64,000 nucleotides of DNA from Bacteroidetes bacterium UBA1935 (GTDB taxonomy: Bacteria; Bacteroidota; Bacteroidia; Chitinophagales; Chitinophagaceae), in contig DDFF01000013.1 of the NCBI GenBank assembly GCA_002337045.1, positions 62,001 to 126,000 of the forward strand. Direction: 5' to 3'. Position numbers and translations under genes: made by a program. The notes below the pieces were generated by a model. That model was not told where the DNA came from and did not search any database. It saw only the letters and a program-made list of their open reading frames with translations. This document shows positions 34,054 through 41,942 of this stretch, piece by piece (position 1 is the stretch's first letter; each line of letters opens with the position of its first letter).

Positions 34054-35427
34054 ATGAAAAAAGGGTTGATTACAATAATAAGTGTTGCGCTGCTGGGTAT
34101 GGCGATACCTGCAGTAATGCCAACAGTGGCAAAAGCGCAACCCGGCGTATCGGTTTCAATTCAGACATTCTATGATGAATTGTCTCCTTACGGCCAATGG
34201 ATGGACTACGGTAGTTATGGTTATGCATGGCGACCTAATGTAAGAGGCGATTTCCGCCCATACTATACAGGTGGCCGCTGGGCTATGACGGAATATGGTA
34301 ATACTTGGGTTTCTGATTATGATTGGGGTTGGGCACCATTTCACTATGGTCGCTGGACGTATGATGACTATTATGGCTGGATATGGATACCTGATACAGA
34401 ATGGGGACCGGCTTGGGTAACATGGAGAGATAACAGTAGCTATTACGGTTGGGCTCCTATGGCTCCGGGTATCAGTGTAAGCGTATCATTCGGACCAAGG
34501 TATTATGTACCAAACGACTGGTGGGTATTTATACCATGCGGACAGATATACAGCCCGCGATTCCAGAGTTATTATCGTGGACCACAGTATAACACTACTA
34601 TTATAAACAATACTACTATCATCAACAATACGTATATCAATAACAGAAACACGTATGTATGTGGTCCTCGTGGTAGTGAGTTTCAACGCCGTACAGGTCA
34701 GCGTGTGCAAACGTATAATATCAATAATGTGAATCGTCCGCAACGCATGAGTATCAATAACAACACGGTAAATGTATATCGTCCGCAGGTTACAAACAGC
34801 CCACGCGGAGCTAATGCAAGGCCTGAACGATTTGTAGCAGCAAACCCACGAGGTAATAATATGGGAAATGCTAATGAAGTACGTGGTAGCAGGGAAAATG
34901 GTTTCAGGAATGGTGAAATGCGTGGTCGTGAAAATGTAGAGCAAAACAATCGCTCTATGAGAGGTGGTATGGAGAATAACCGTCCTGCGGAAAGAGAAAG
35001 GTGGACAACAAACGAAAATCCTCGTGGCTTTGAAGCACAACGTGGCCAACAGCAGGATATAGAAAGACGCAGGCAACAACAATGGGAAAATCGCCCTCAA
35101 AGAGATAATGTTCCTGCACAACAGGAGCCTATAAGGGCAGAACGTCCCCAACGTTGGGAAAGGACAGAACAACCACGTGCAGAGCGCCCGCAACAATGGG
35201 AGCAGCCAAGAGCCGAACGCCCCAGAATGGAGCAACAGCAAATGGATAGGCCTGCAAGAGTGGAACGTAGTGAACCACAAAGAATGGAAAGGCAACAACG
35301 TTGGGAACAACAGCCGCAACGTGCTGAACAACCACAACAGAGAAATTTTGAAAGACAGGCACCTGCACGCGATGAGCGTAGCGCCCCGGCAGAACGTTTT
35401 GACCGTGGCGGTGGCAGAGGCCGATAA
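34054..35427 (+). CDS. DUF6600-type exported protein with long Gln/Arg-rich tail
   Basis: A 457-residue protein with a signal peptide (cleavage near residue 28, AKAQ). Residues ~37-150 carry aromatic Trp/Tyr/Gly repeats: FYDELSPYGQWMDYG, GYAWRP, GRWAMTEYG, WVSDYDWGWAPFHYGRW, WIWIPDTEWGPAWV. These are the DUF6600 pattern. A short Asn/Thr/Ile ladder (TTIINN units, ~175-200) is followed by a low-complexity tail of about 220 residues dominated by Arg, Gln, Glu, Pro and Met with ERPQ/RAERP-like units, ending in RGGGRGR. The periplasm or cell surface is the likely site. Function unknown. A perfect ORF in the opposite strand is only a mirror of this composition. Confidence 0.82.
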   Translation: MKKGLITIISVALLGMAIPAVMPTVAKAQPGVSVSIQTFYDELSPYGQWMDYGSYGYAWRPNVRGDFRPYYTGGRWAMTEYGNTWVSDYDWGWAPFHYGRWTYDDYYGWIWIPDTEWGPAWVTWRDNSSYYGWAPMAPGISVSVSFGPRYYVPNDWWVFIPCGQIYSPRFQSYYRGPQYNTTIINNTTIINNTYINNRNTYVCGPRGSEFQRRTGQRVQTYNINNVNRPQRMSINNNTVNVYRPQVTNSPRGANARPERFVAANPRGNNMGNANEVRGSRENGFRNGEMRGRENVEQNNRSMRGGMENNRPAERERWTTNENPRGFEAQRGQQQDIERRRQQQWENRPQRDNVPAQQEPIRAERPQRWERTEQPRAERPQQWEQPRAERPRMEQQQMDRPARVERSEPQRMERQQRWEQQPQRAEQPQQRNFERQAPARDERSAPAERFDRGGGRGR

Positions 35428-35458
35428 AAATAGTTGGTTTGTTGGTTAATGGTGAATG

Positions 35459-35485
35459 GGGCTCCTTCGGGGAGCCCTTTCATAT
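35459..35485. terminator. Bidirectional terminator
   Basis: GGGCTCC (35459-35465) pairs with GGAGCCC (35471-35477) around a TTCGG loop, followed by T-rich sequence. It lies between the DUF6600 gene and the convergent ROK kinase gene. Confidence 0.85.
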
Positions 35486-35486
35486 T

Positions 35487-36431
35487 TTACCATACCAATG
35501 CGCTGGCACCAAGTATGGCCGCGTCTGTATCAGGAAGTGCAGATAACAGTAATTCTACCTTGCCTTTGTATATATGCAGCAGATTGTTTTCAAGATGTTT
35601 TTTCACTGGCTTCAACAGCAAGTCTCCCGCTTTTGCCAATCCACCAAAGAAAATGATAGCTTGCGGCGATGTGATGGCTACTACATCTGCCAAAGTTTGC
35701 CCTAGCAACATGCCTGTATAGTCAAATACATCCAGTGCCAGTTTATCACCTGTCAGGGCAACATCGTAAACGGTTTTAGATGTAATCTTTCCTTTGAAAT
35801 CTCTCAACAGGCTTTTGTCTGTTCTCACATCCAGCCATTTTTCGGCAGTACTTGCCACACCAGGAGATGAACAATATTTTTCAAGGCACCCCATTCTGCC
35901 ACAACCACATTCACGTCCGTCGCGCACAGCTATCATATGCCCCACTTCACCTGCAAACCCATCGTGTCCGTATATCAGTTGTCCGTTTGCAACAATACCA
36001 CTACCAACGCCTGTACCCAGTGTTATCATGATAAAGTCCTTCATGTTGCGCGCTACACCATATTGCATCTCGCCGATAGCAGCGGCGTTGGCATCATTGG
36101 TAAGTGTTACAGGCAATCCGAAAGCATCGCTGAACATTTCAGCAATGGGTATAATGCCATACCATTCAAGATTGGCCGCATTTACAATTTCACCTGTATA
36201 GAAATTGCCATTGGGTGCCCCTACTCCTATACCCTTTATATGTTGGCGTTTAACCTTCTTTATGAGCGGATTAATTTCTTTGGCTAATGCTTTTACATAT
36301 TGTGCAGCAGTAGCATAGCCTTTGGTAGGCATACTGCCCTGTTCTAATATTTGTCCACGCCTGTCTACTATACCGAAAGCGGTATTTGTACCCCCGATAT
36401 CAATACCTAATGCAAGTGGTTGTTGCTCCAT
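35487..36431 (-). CDS. ROK family sugar kinase (probable glucokinase)
   Basis: A 314-residue kinase. The N-terminal phosphate-binding motif LGIDIGGTNTAFGIVD is followed by the sugar-binding region GVGAPN...NLEWYGIPI-like, LTNDANAAAIGE, the adenosine-loop ITLGTGVGSGIV and the ROK zinc site with GHDGFAGEVGHM and CGCGRMGCLEKYC (His plus three Cys). There is no N-terminal helix-turn-helix, so it is a kinase and not a NagC-like repressor. Cytoplasmic. Divergent (147 nt) from a FucP-type sugar transporter gene, which fits uptake followed by phosphorylation. Glucose is the most likely substrate but N-acetyl sugars are possible. Confidence 0.9.
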   Translation of the reverse strand: MEQQPLALGIDIGGTNTAFGIVDRRGQILEQGSMPTKGYATAAQYVKALAKEINPLIKKVKRQHIKGIGVGAPNGNFYTGEIVNAANLEWYGIIPIAEMFSDAFGLPVTLTNDANAAAIGEMQYGVARNMKDFIMITLGTGVGSGIVANGQLIYGHDGFAGEVGHMIAVRDGRECGCGRMGCLEKYCSSPGVASTAEKWLDVRTDKSLLRDFKGKITSKTVYDVALTGDKLALDVFDYTGMLLGQTLADVVAITSPQAIIFFGGLAKAGDLLLKPVKKHLENNLLHIYKGKVELLLSALPDTDAAILGASALVW

Positions 36432-36578
36432 GTGGTTAATTACGGAATAAAATTAAACAACATTTGCTAAAGCGATAGATCTAAAGTTTTTTGTTTCAAC
36501 AGCTTATTGCCAAAAAACAGTAGCAGATGTAGAAAATAAGCTCTAAGGGTTCTATATTTAGCATTACAACAAGGCATT

Positions 36579-37841
36579 ATGCAAACAGATAAAAAGCAAT
36601 CGTACACTACCTCGCTGATACTGGTAGGGTTATTATATTTTATTTTCGGGTTTATCACATGGCTTAATGGTACGCTGATACCGTTTCTGAAAGCGGTATG
36701 CCAGTTGAATAACTTTCAGTCATACTTTGTAACGTTTGCCTTCTTTATTTCCTATTTCGTGATGGCATTACCATCTTCTGCCATTTTAAATAAAACAGGT
36801 TTTAAGAAAGGCATGAGTTTGGGGTTGTTGGTAATGGCAGGTGGTGCGTTGTTGTTTATACCTGCTGCTATGCAACGTAACTATATGTTGTTTCTTACAG
36901 GCTTGTTTACAGAAGGTCTAGGCCTTGCCATATTGCAAACAGCTGTTAATCCGTATGTAACAATTCTAGGCCCTGCCGAAAGTGCTGCCAGTCGTATCAG
37001 TATGATGGGGATTGCTAATAAAGCTGCTGGTATGATATTGCCTGCTATCATGGCTGGTATTTTGTTGTCGGGTGTTGATGGCATTAACGAGCAGGTAAAA
37101 GCTACTACAGACCTTGCACAAAAAGAACAATTGCTTAGTGAATTGGCACAACGCATCATCAATCCGTACATAATATTAGCTATTGTGTTGGTTGTGTTAG
37201 CACTGTTGATACGTGTATCGCCGTTGCCGGATGTTAATGATACGGAAGAAAATCCTGATACTGACGACTCAACCCATTCTACAATCTGGCATCATACTTA
37301 TCTTATATTAGGCGCATTAGCGATATTCTTTTATGTAGGTGTTGAGGTAATTGCGGGTGACTCAATTATTAGCTACGGCACATCTATGGGTATTCCGATA
37401 GAGGAAGCTAAGTGGTTTACTTCGTTCACACTTGGTTGTATGGTTGCAGGTTATTTTGCAGGGATTATCCTTACGCCACGCATCATATCGCAAGAACTGT
37501 TTTTGAGGATATGTACAGTTTTAGGGCTTGTGCTTGTTGTTGGTGTTCTTACAACTACAGGTAAAACATCTGTTTATTTCCTGGCATCACTTGGTTTTGC
37601 ACATGCCATTATGTGGCCTGCCATATGGCCTATGTCGCTGAAAGGTTTGGGCAAGTTCACAAAAACAGGTTCTGCCCTGCTGATAATGGGTATAGCAGGC
37701 GGAGCCATACTCCCGTTGCTTTATGGTAGAATGGTTGATATTTCGGGCAACAGAGCTGCTTATTGGGTTATGATTCCTTGCTATTTGTATATCTTGTTCT
37801 TTGCACTGGTAGGGCACAAAATCGGTTATAAAAAGAAATAA
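36579..37841 (+). CDS. FucP/GluP-type sugar MFS transporter
   Basis: A 420-residue major facilitator with about 12 membrane helices. Family marks are LYFIFGFITWLNGTLIPFLKAVCQLNNFQSYFVTFAFFISYFVMALP near the N terminus and the LNKTGFKKGM loop, then a QTAVNPYVTILGP helix and a C-terminal half with GVEVIAGDSII. These proteins take up fucose, glucose, galactose or N-acetylglucosamine with protons or sodium. TATATTTA (36553-36560), one base off TAnnTTTG, may be its -7 element. The next gene starts directly at the stop codon, so they are co-transcribed. The divergent ROK kinase suggests a glucose-type substrate. Confidence 0.9.
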   Translation: MQTDKKQSYTTSLILVGLLYFIFGFITWLNGTLIPFLKAVCQLNNFQSYFVTFAFFISYFVMALPSSAILNKTGFKKGMSLGLLVMAGGALLFIPAAMQRNYMLFLTGLFTEGLGLAILQTAVNPYVTILGPAESAASRISMMGIANKAAGMILPAIMAGILLSGVDGINEQVKATTDLAQKEQLLSELAQRIINPYIILAIVLVVLALLIRVSPLPDVNDTEENPDTDDSTHSTIWHHTYLILGALAIFFYVGVEVIAGDSIISYGTSMGIPIEEAKWFTSFTLGCMVAGYFAGIILTPRIISQELFLRICTVLGLVLVVGVLTTTGKTSVYFLASLGFAHAIMWPAIWPMSLKGLGKFTKTGSALLIMGIAGGAILPLLYGRMVDISGNRAAYWVMIPCYLYILFFALVGHKIGYKKK

Positions 37842-38384
37842 ATGAGTAACCAACAACCTCATAAATCCAATCCCCCCTATTTATTAGGGTTATTAGGGTT
37901 GATACCTTTACTTGGTGTATTTGTTGGTATAGCATTAATACTATATGGAATAATAAAATACAAAAGTAAGTGGCTGATAGCTATTGGTATTGGCTGTATC
38001 GCATTTACTCTTCTAGTCTATAGCAGCCTGTTTTATTATACCAAGAGTTCTGGTATACTGGATAAGTCAAGCCAGTATTTAACCCAAAAGGAACTATATG
38101 AACTGACAAGAGATATAGAGTTTTATCGTCTTATTTATGGTCACTACCCTGATAGTTTAAGTGATTTATTAGTATTGGATAGTAATATTATGATTCAAGA
38201 TATAGTCATAACATTAAGGAATACTGATACTACATCCACAACTTATTTTTATCAAAAAAACGGAGCCCAGTATATACTTAAGTCTAAAGGTTTAGACCGT
38301 AAAATAAACACCAAAGATGACCTATATCCAGAGATTAAGATAAATGATAGTAGCCACATAGGTTTGGTAAAAGAGTTCCGTTAA
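37842..38384 (+). CDS. Membrane-anchored protein with GspG-like C-terminal pattern
   Basis: A 180-residue protein with two N-terminal membrane helices (about 13-35 and 42-63) and a soluble C-terminal domain. The soluble part has TRDIEFYRLIYGHYPDSLSDLL, then YILKSKGLDRKINTKDDLYPEI. This resembles the end of type II secretion major pseudopilins (helix, YPxxLxxL, and a G-x-D-x-K...DD loop that binds calcium in GspG). There is no prepilin cleavage site. It abuts the FucP-type transporter gene with no gap. Base composition is more AT-rich than neighbours. Function unknown; the pseudopilin similarity is my pattern reading and not a database result. Confidence 0.65.
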   Translation: MSNQQPHKSNPPYLLGLLGLIPLLGVFVGIALILYGIIKYKSKWLIAIGIGCIAFTLLVYSSLFYYTKSSGILDKSSQYLTQKELYELTRDIEFYRLIYGHYPDSLSDLLVLDSNIMIQDIVITLRNTDTTSTTYFYQKNGAQYILKSKGLDRKINTKDDLYPEIKINDSSHIGLVKEFR

Positions 38385-38453
38385 AATAAATTAAGATATT
38401 CGGTTGCATCAAATCTCAAACGTAACTTCGCATCCCTTACACATAGCGGAGCA

Positions 38454-38885
38454 ATGGAACTACAGCAATTACTGAATATACATTTCGATACATACGCAGC
38501 AGCACTTACAAATTACGATACCAAGGGTATGGCTCATCATTTTGCTATCCCATGCACTTTCCTTTCTACAGAAAAAGCGACTGCTTTTAATGAAAGCAGT
38601 AAGCTGGAGGGTATGTTCAATCAAGGGATTGGTTTTTATAAGCAATTTGGTATTACACTGGCAGAAGCAGAGATAAGAAACAAACGAATGATAACTGAAA
38701 ATATAGCCCTTGTGAAAGTGAGGTGGAACTATTTTAACAGTAATAAAGACTTGCTTTACAATTGCGACTATGAATACATATTGAAAGCGGTAAAGAACAA
38801 GAAATGGGAAATCGAAATGGCCATCTCCATCAACGAAAAACAACAAATGGAAATATGGTTAAATAACAATAAGAAAGCCAACTAA
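38454..38885 (+). CDS. NTF2/SnoaL-like fold protein
   Basis: A 143-residue cytoplasmic protein with the order of an NTF2-like domain. An N-terminal helix (LLNIHFDTYAAALTNYDTKGMAHHFAIPCTFLS) carries the usual conserved aromatic and Asp, followed by strands (ITLAEAEIRNKRMITENIALVKVRWNYFN) and a final strand-helix (WEIEMAISINE). Members include small enzymes and ligand-binding proteins; no catalytic residues can be assigned. The last seven codons and the stop form one arm of a terminator. TAACTTCG (38423-38430) is a near match to a -7 element. Confidence 0.72.
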   Translation: MELQQLLNIHFDTYAAALTNYDTKGMAHHFAIPCTFLSTEKATAFNESSKLEGMFNQGIGFYKQFGITLAEAEIRNKRMITENIALVKVRWNYFNSNKDLLYNCDYEYILKAVKNKKWEIEMAISINEKQQMEIWLNNNKKAN

Positions 38886-38904
38886 CTTAGTTGGCTTTCT
38901 TATT
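38868..38904. terminator. Near-perfect inverted-repeat terminator overlapping a gene end
   Basis: An 18-bp perfect inverted repeat: 38868-38885 against 38887-38904 with a single central base, so the real loop uses a few unpaired bases. GC core AGCCAAC/GTTGGCT. It lies between convergent genes and can act on both strands. Confidence 0.85.
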
Positions 38905-38921
38905 TATCATTATCGTATTGA

Positions 38922-40100
38922 CTATTTGAAGGCATTCAGGCCTGTTACATCCATACCTGTTATAAGCAGGTGAATGTCATGCGTGCCTTCATATGTAACT
39001 ACAGATTCCAGATTCATCATGTGGCGCATGATGCTGAATTCGCCAGTAATACCCATACCACCCAGCATTTGTCTAGCTTCACGTGCTACTTTCAGTGCTA
39101 TATCACAGCTGTTGCGTTTAGCCATAGAGATTTGTGCAGGTGTTGCACGGTCCTGATCGCGCAGCACACCAAGACGCCAGTTAAGTAATTGGCTCTTAGT
39201 GATTTCTGTAATCATTTCTGCCAGTTTCTTTTGTGTGAGCTGGAAGCCCGCAATCGGACGATCGAACTGAACACGTTGTTGTGTATAGCGTAGTGCAGTA
39301 TCGTAACAATCCATAGCACAGCCCAGTGCACCCCAAGCAATACCATAACGTGCGCTTGACAGGCAAGTCAGTGGTCCTTTCAGGCCTTTTACGCCAGGCA
39401 ATATATTTTCCTTAGGTACTTTAACGTTATCAAAAACCAGTTCACCGGTTGCAGAAGCGCGTAGCGACCATTTGCCATGTGTTTCAGGTGTGCTAAAGCC
39501 CTCCATTCCGCGCTCTACTATCAAGCCATGTATTTCACCTGCCTCATCTTTAGCCCATACAACAGCGATATCTGCAAAAGGTGCATTAGAAATCCACATT
39601 TTAGAACCATTCAGTATTACATGATCTCCCGCGTCTTTAAAGTTAGTAAGCATACCTGCAGGGTTAGAGCCATGGTCAGGCTCTGTAAGGCCAAAACAGC
39701 CCATGTACTCACCCGTAGCTAATTTTGGCAGGTATTTCATTTTTTGCTCCTCGCTACCAAATTTGTAGATAGGGAACATAACCAAAGAACCTTGCACAGA
39801 TGCTGTAGAGCGTACGCCGCTGTCGCCACGTTCCAGTTCCTGCATCATGATACCGTAAGAGATATAATCAAGGCCGGGACCACCATATTTTTGAGGAATG
39901 AACGGGCCGAAGCAACCAAGCTCGCCAAGACCTTTGATAATTTGCTTAGGAAACGCTGCCTTTTGGGCATATTCTTCTATAATCGGGCTGATTTCTTTCT
40001 TTACATAAGCACGAACCGCGTCACGGATAAGCTTGTGTTCGTCTGTCAAAAGTTCATCTACCAGGTAATAATCGGGATGTTGATACAAGTCTTTTTGCAT
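38922..40100 (-). CDS. gcdH: Glutaryl-CoA dehydrogenase-like acyl-CoA dehydrogenase
   Basis: Flavoenzyme that oxidises and decarboxylates glutaryl-CoA to crotonyl-CoA in lysine and tryptophan breakdown. From the chosen start (MQKDLYQHPDYY) it is 392 residues, the family length. The frame from 40133 would begin upstream of a -7-like element and is rejected. Segments: FGPFIPQKYGGPGLDY, FGLTEPDHGSNPAGM, WISNAPFADIAVVW, the C-terminal RQMLGGMGITGEF and the catalytic Glu in SVVTYEGTHDIH. R in the SARYGIAWGALGCAMDCYD helix is typical of GcdH. Cytoplasmic; electrons go to ETF. Stand-alone gene. Confidence 0.87.
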   Translation of the reverse strand: MQKDLYQHPDYYLVDELLTDEHKLIRDAVRAYVKKEISPIIEEYAQKAAFPKQIIKGLGELGCFGPFIPQKYGGPGLDYISYGIMMQELERGDSGVRSTASVQGSLVMFPIYKFGSEEQKMKYLPKLATGEYMGCFGLTEPDHGSNPAGMLTNFKDAGDHVILNGSKMWISNAPFADIAVVWAKDEAGEIHGLIVERGMEGFSTPETHGKWSLRASATGELVFDNVKVPKENILPGVKGLKGPLTCLSSARYGIAWGALGCAMDCYDTALRYTQQRVQFDRPIAGFQLTQKKLAEMITEITKSQLLNWRLGVLRDQDRATPAQISMAKRNSCDIALKVAREARQMLGGMGITGEFSIMRHMMNLESVVTYEGTHDIHLLITGMDVTGLNAFK

Positions 40101-40431
40101 ATCAAATGTTAAATAGTGGCGCAAAGGTAGCATTTTTGGCAGTTGCGATATAGCTTTGCATAAAATCTGACTAAAATATCTCTGTATAAGTTAAACTATT
40201 GCACTATAGGATAAATCCATATAGCTACAAACACAATCTGGCAGAGGATTTTGCGTTTATGTCTGTGTTTTATGACAATGTGATGAGAAAATGTCGATAA
40301 AACGGAACAGATTTTGAGGCTTTATAAAATTATAGAAAACTGAACATTCTAACAAACTTTTTTGTGAGTTCATTCGTCTATATAATAAGTAAGCAATATA
40401 TTTAACAGTTAAATTTAAATCTTAATATATT
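40101..40431. other. Intergenic region between gcdH and the second sigma gene
   Basis: About 330 nt without a gene. On the minus strand TACCTTTG (40122-40129) is an exact -7 match for gcdH, 21 nt before its start. The rest (40130-40431) is strongly AT-rich, and I find no clear TTTG/TAnnTTTG pair for the downstream sigma gene; its promoter may belong to a different class. No hairpins or repeats stand out. Confidence 0.5.
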
Positions 40432-41289
40432 ATGAGGCAGTTAAAAATTGCCACCCAGATCACCAATCGCGATTCTCAGGCAGTAGAAAAATACCTTCAG
40501 GAAATCAGTAAAATATCGATGATTACCCCGGAAGAGGAAACTACTCTTGCTCAGAAAATCCATATGGGCGATCAGCGCGCATTGGAGAAGCTGGTAAAAG
40601 CTAACCTTCGTTTCGTAGTATCGGTGGCAAAACAATACCAACATCAGGGCTTGTCTCTGAGTGACCTTATCAATGAAGGTAATCTGGGCTTGATAAAAGC
40701 AGCTCAGCGTTTTGATGAAACCAAAGGTTTCAAATTCATATCATACGCTGTATGGTGGATTCGCCAGTCTATTTTGCAGGCATTGGCAGAGCAAGGTCGT
40801 CTGGTACGTTTGCCACAGAACAAGATAGGTACCTACAATAAGGCTAATAAAGCATTCATAGCTTTCGAACAGGAAAATGAGCGCGAGCCTTCTACTGAAG
40901 AATTGGCTGAGATTCTGGATATGAGTGAAACAGAAATTACAAACATATTCACGAGCAATACCCGCCACACTTCTCTGGATGCTCCTGTACATGAAGCTGA
41001 AGATGTAGCGATGGGCGATTTGCTGGAAGGTAGCAGCGATACGGATGATGATGTAATGAAAGACTCTTTGAGGGCTGAAATCAAACGCATCTTGAAATCA
41101 CTGAGTGTTCGTGAGGCTGAAATTCTTGGCGCATACTTTGGCCTTGAAGGTGATGATGGCCCGACAATCGAAGAGATTGGTGAAAAATATGACCTTACCA
41201 AAGAACGTATCCGTCAGATAAAAGAACGTGCTATCAAGCGTTTGCAAAAAGCACGTTATAGCAATGCGTTGAAAGTATATCTCGGTTAA
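40432..41289 (+). CDS. RNA polymerase primary-type sigma factor, copy 2
   Basis: A second sigma-70 protein of RpoD type, 285 residues, colinear with the copy at 10820 from MRQLKI to the C terminus. Region 2 is almost identical ([43 protein letters not shown]). Region 3 and region 4 differ more: RLVRLPQNKIGTYNKANKAF instead of [20 protein letters not shown], and a helix-turn-helix DLTKERIRQIKERAIKRLQKAR. Promoter specificity is probably close to that of the first copy but regulated or tuned differently. Its own promoter is not of the obvious TAnnTTTG kind. Single gene with a strong terminator. Confidence 0.9.
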   Translation: MRQLKIATQITNRDSQAVEKYLQEISKISMITPEEETTLAQKIHMGDQRALEKLVKANLRFVVSVAKQYQHQGLSLSDLINEGNLGLIKAAQRFDETKGFKFISYAVWWIRQSILQALAEQGRLVRLPQNKIGTYNKANKAFIAFEQENEREPSTEELAEILDMSETEITNIFTSNTRHTSLDAPVHEAEDVAMGDLLEGSSDTDDDVMKDSLRAEIKRILKSLSVREAEILGAYFGLEGDDGPTIEEIGEKYDLTKERIRQIKERAIKRLQKARYSNALKVYLG

Positions 41290-41311
41290 TTTTTTATTGA
41301 ATTATTATACT

Positions 41312-41348
41312 TAGAAGACCACAATGTATTGTGGTCTTCTATTTTTTT
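41312..41348 (+). terminator. Terminator of the second sigma gene
   Basis: TAGAAGACCACAAT (41312-41325) pairs with ATTGTGGTCTTCTA (41328-41341), followed by seven T. The region 41349-41464 after it holds nothing I can support. Confidence 0.92.
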
Positions 41349-41464
41349 GTATCATTATGTTATGAAAAATGTAGGCAGGCGTCTATTAGAAAGATTGAAT
41401 GTCAAATCCTAACATTTTCCAAAAACTCTATGTCATAGTAATTACTTTCTGTAATAAATAATTC

Positions 41465-41935
41465 ATGAATTCAAGAAAACTAGTCTTATTGGTAGCAAGT
41501 CTGTTAGCTATTGTAATTTTCCTAAGTATCGGTAGTAATAAAGCCTGGCTCGATGAGAGAATACTTGTTTTTAATGATGAGGTATATGAACACATTGATC
41601 ATATGAGTATTGCTGACAGAAGAATGATGCGTTGGGGAAACCCCTATGTAGCATGTTCATCTATCAATGATTACATGAAAAAAGAAAAAATTAAGAATGC
41701 ATTAATTCTTATGCCTCCTGCTTCGTATTCAGAAAAGTTTACTCAAAAAGTAGTATTGCCTGAGCCGGTTGTATGTTATTTGTTTGCCGGAATCCGAACA
41801 ACAACAATCAACTCTAAAGATGTGTACAAAGCTAACTATTGCGTTGTATCGTCAAGAGGTAATATGGAGTTTAATAAACTGAAGGATAGTACTGAAGTAG
41901 CCAATATGATTAAAGAATATAAATCTGTTAAATAG
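41465..41935 (+). CDS. Hypothetical membrane-anchored protein, partner of a GT-C-like protein
   Basis: A 156-residue protein with one N-terminal membrane helix (about 6-23) and a soluble outer part. The soluble part has an IADRRMMRWGNPYVACSSINDYMKKEKIKNALILMPP segment and a later VVCYLFAGIRT strand. I do not recognise a family. The form (single anchor, then an alpha/beta part containing a short loop NALILMPPASY) fits the kind of accessory protein found next to GT-C transferases. It is followed 7 nt later by the polytopic protein, so they form one unit. Composition is AT-richer than most neighbours. Confidence 0.65.
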   Translation: MNSRKLVLLVASLLAIVIFLSIGSNKAWLDERILVFNDEVYEHIDHMSIADRRMMRWGNPYVACSSINDYMKKEKIKNALILMPPASYSEKFTQKVVLPEPVVCYLFAGIRTTTINSKDVYKANYCVVSSRGNMEFNKLKDSTEVANMIKEYKSVK

Positions 41936-41942
41936 GACACTA

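Noticed and set aside
34486..35337. 283-residue ORF on the minus strand opposite the DUF6600 gene
   Set aside because: It mirrors the low-complexity tail on the other strand, has no recognisable domains and gives a Leu/Pro/Ser/Cys-rich product.
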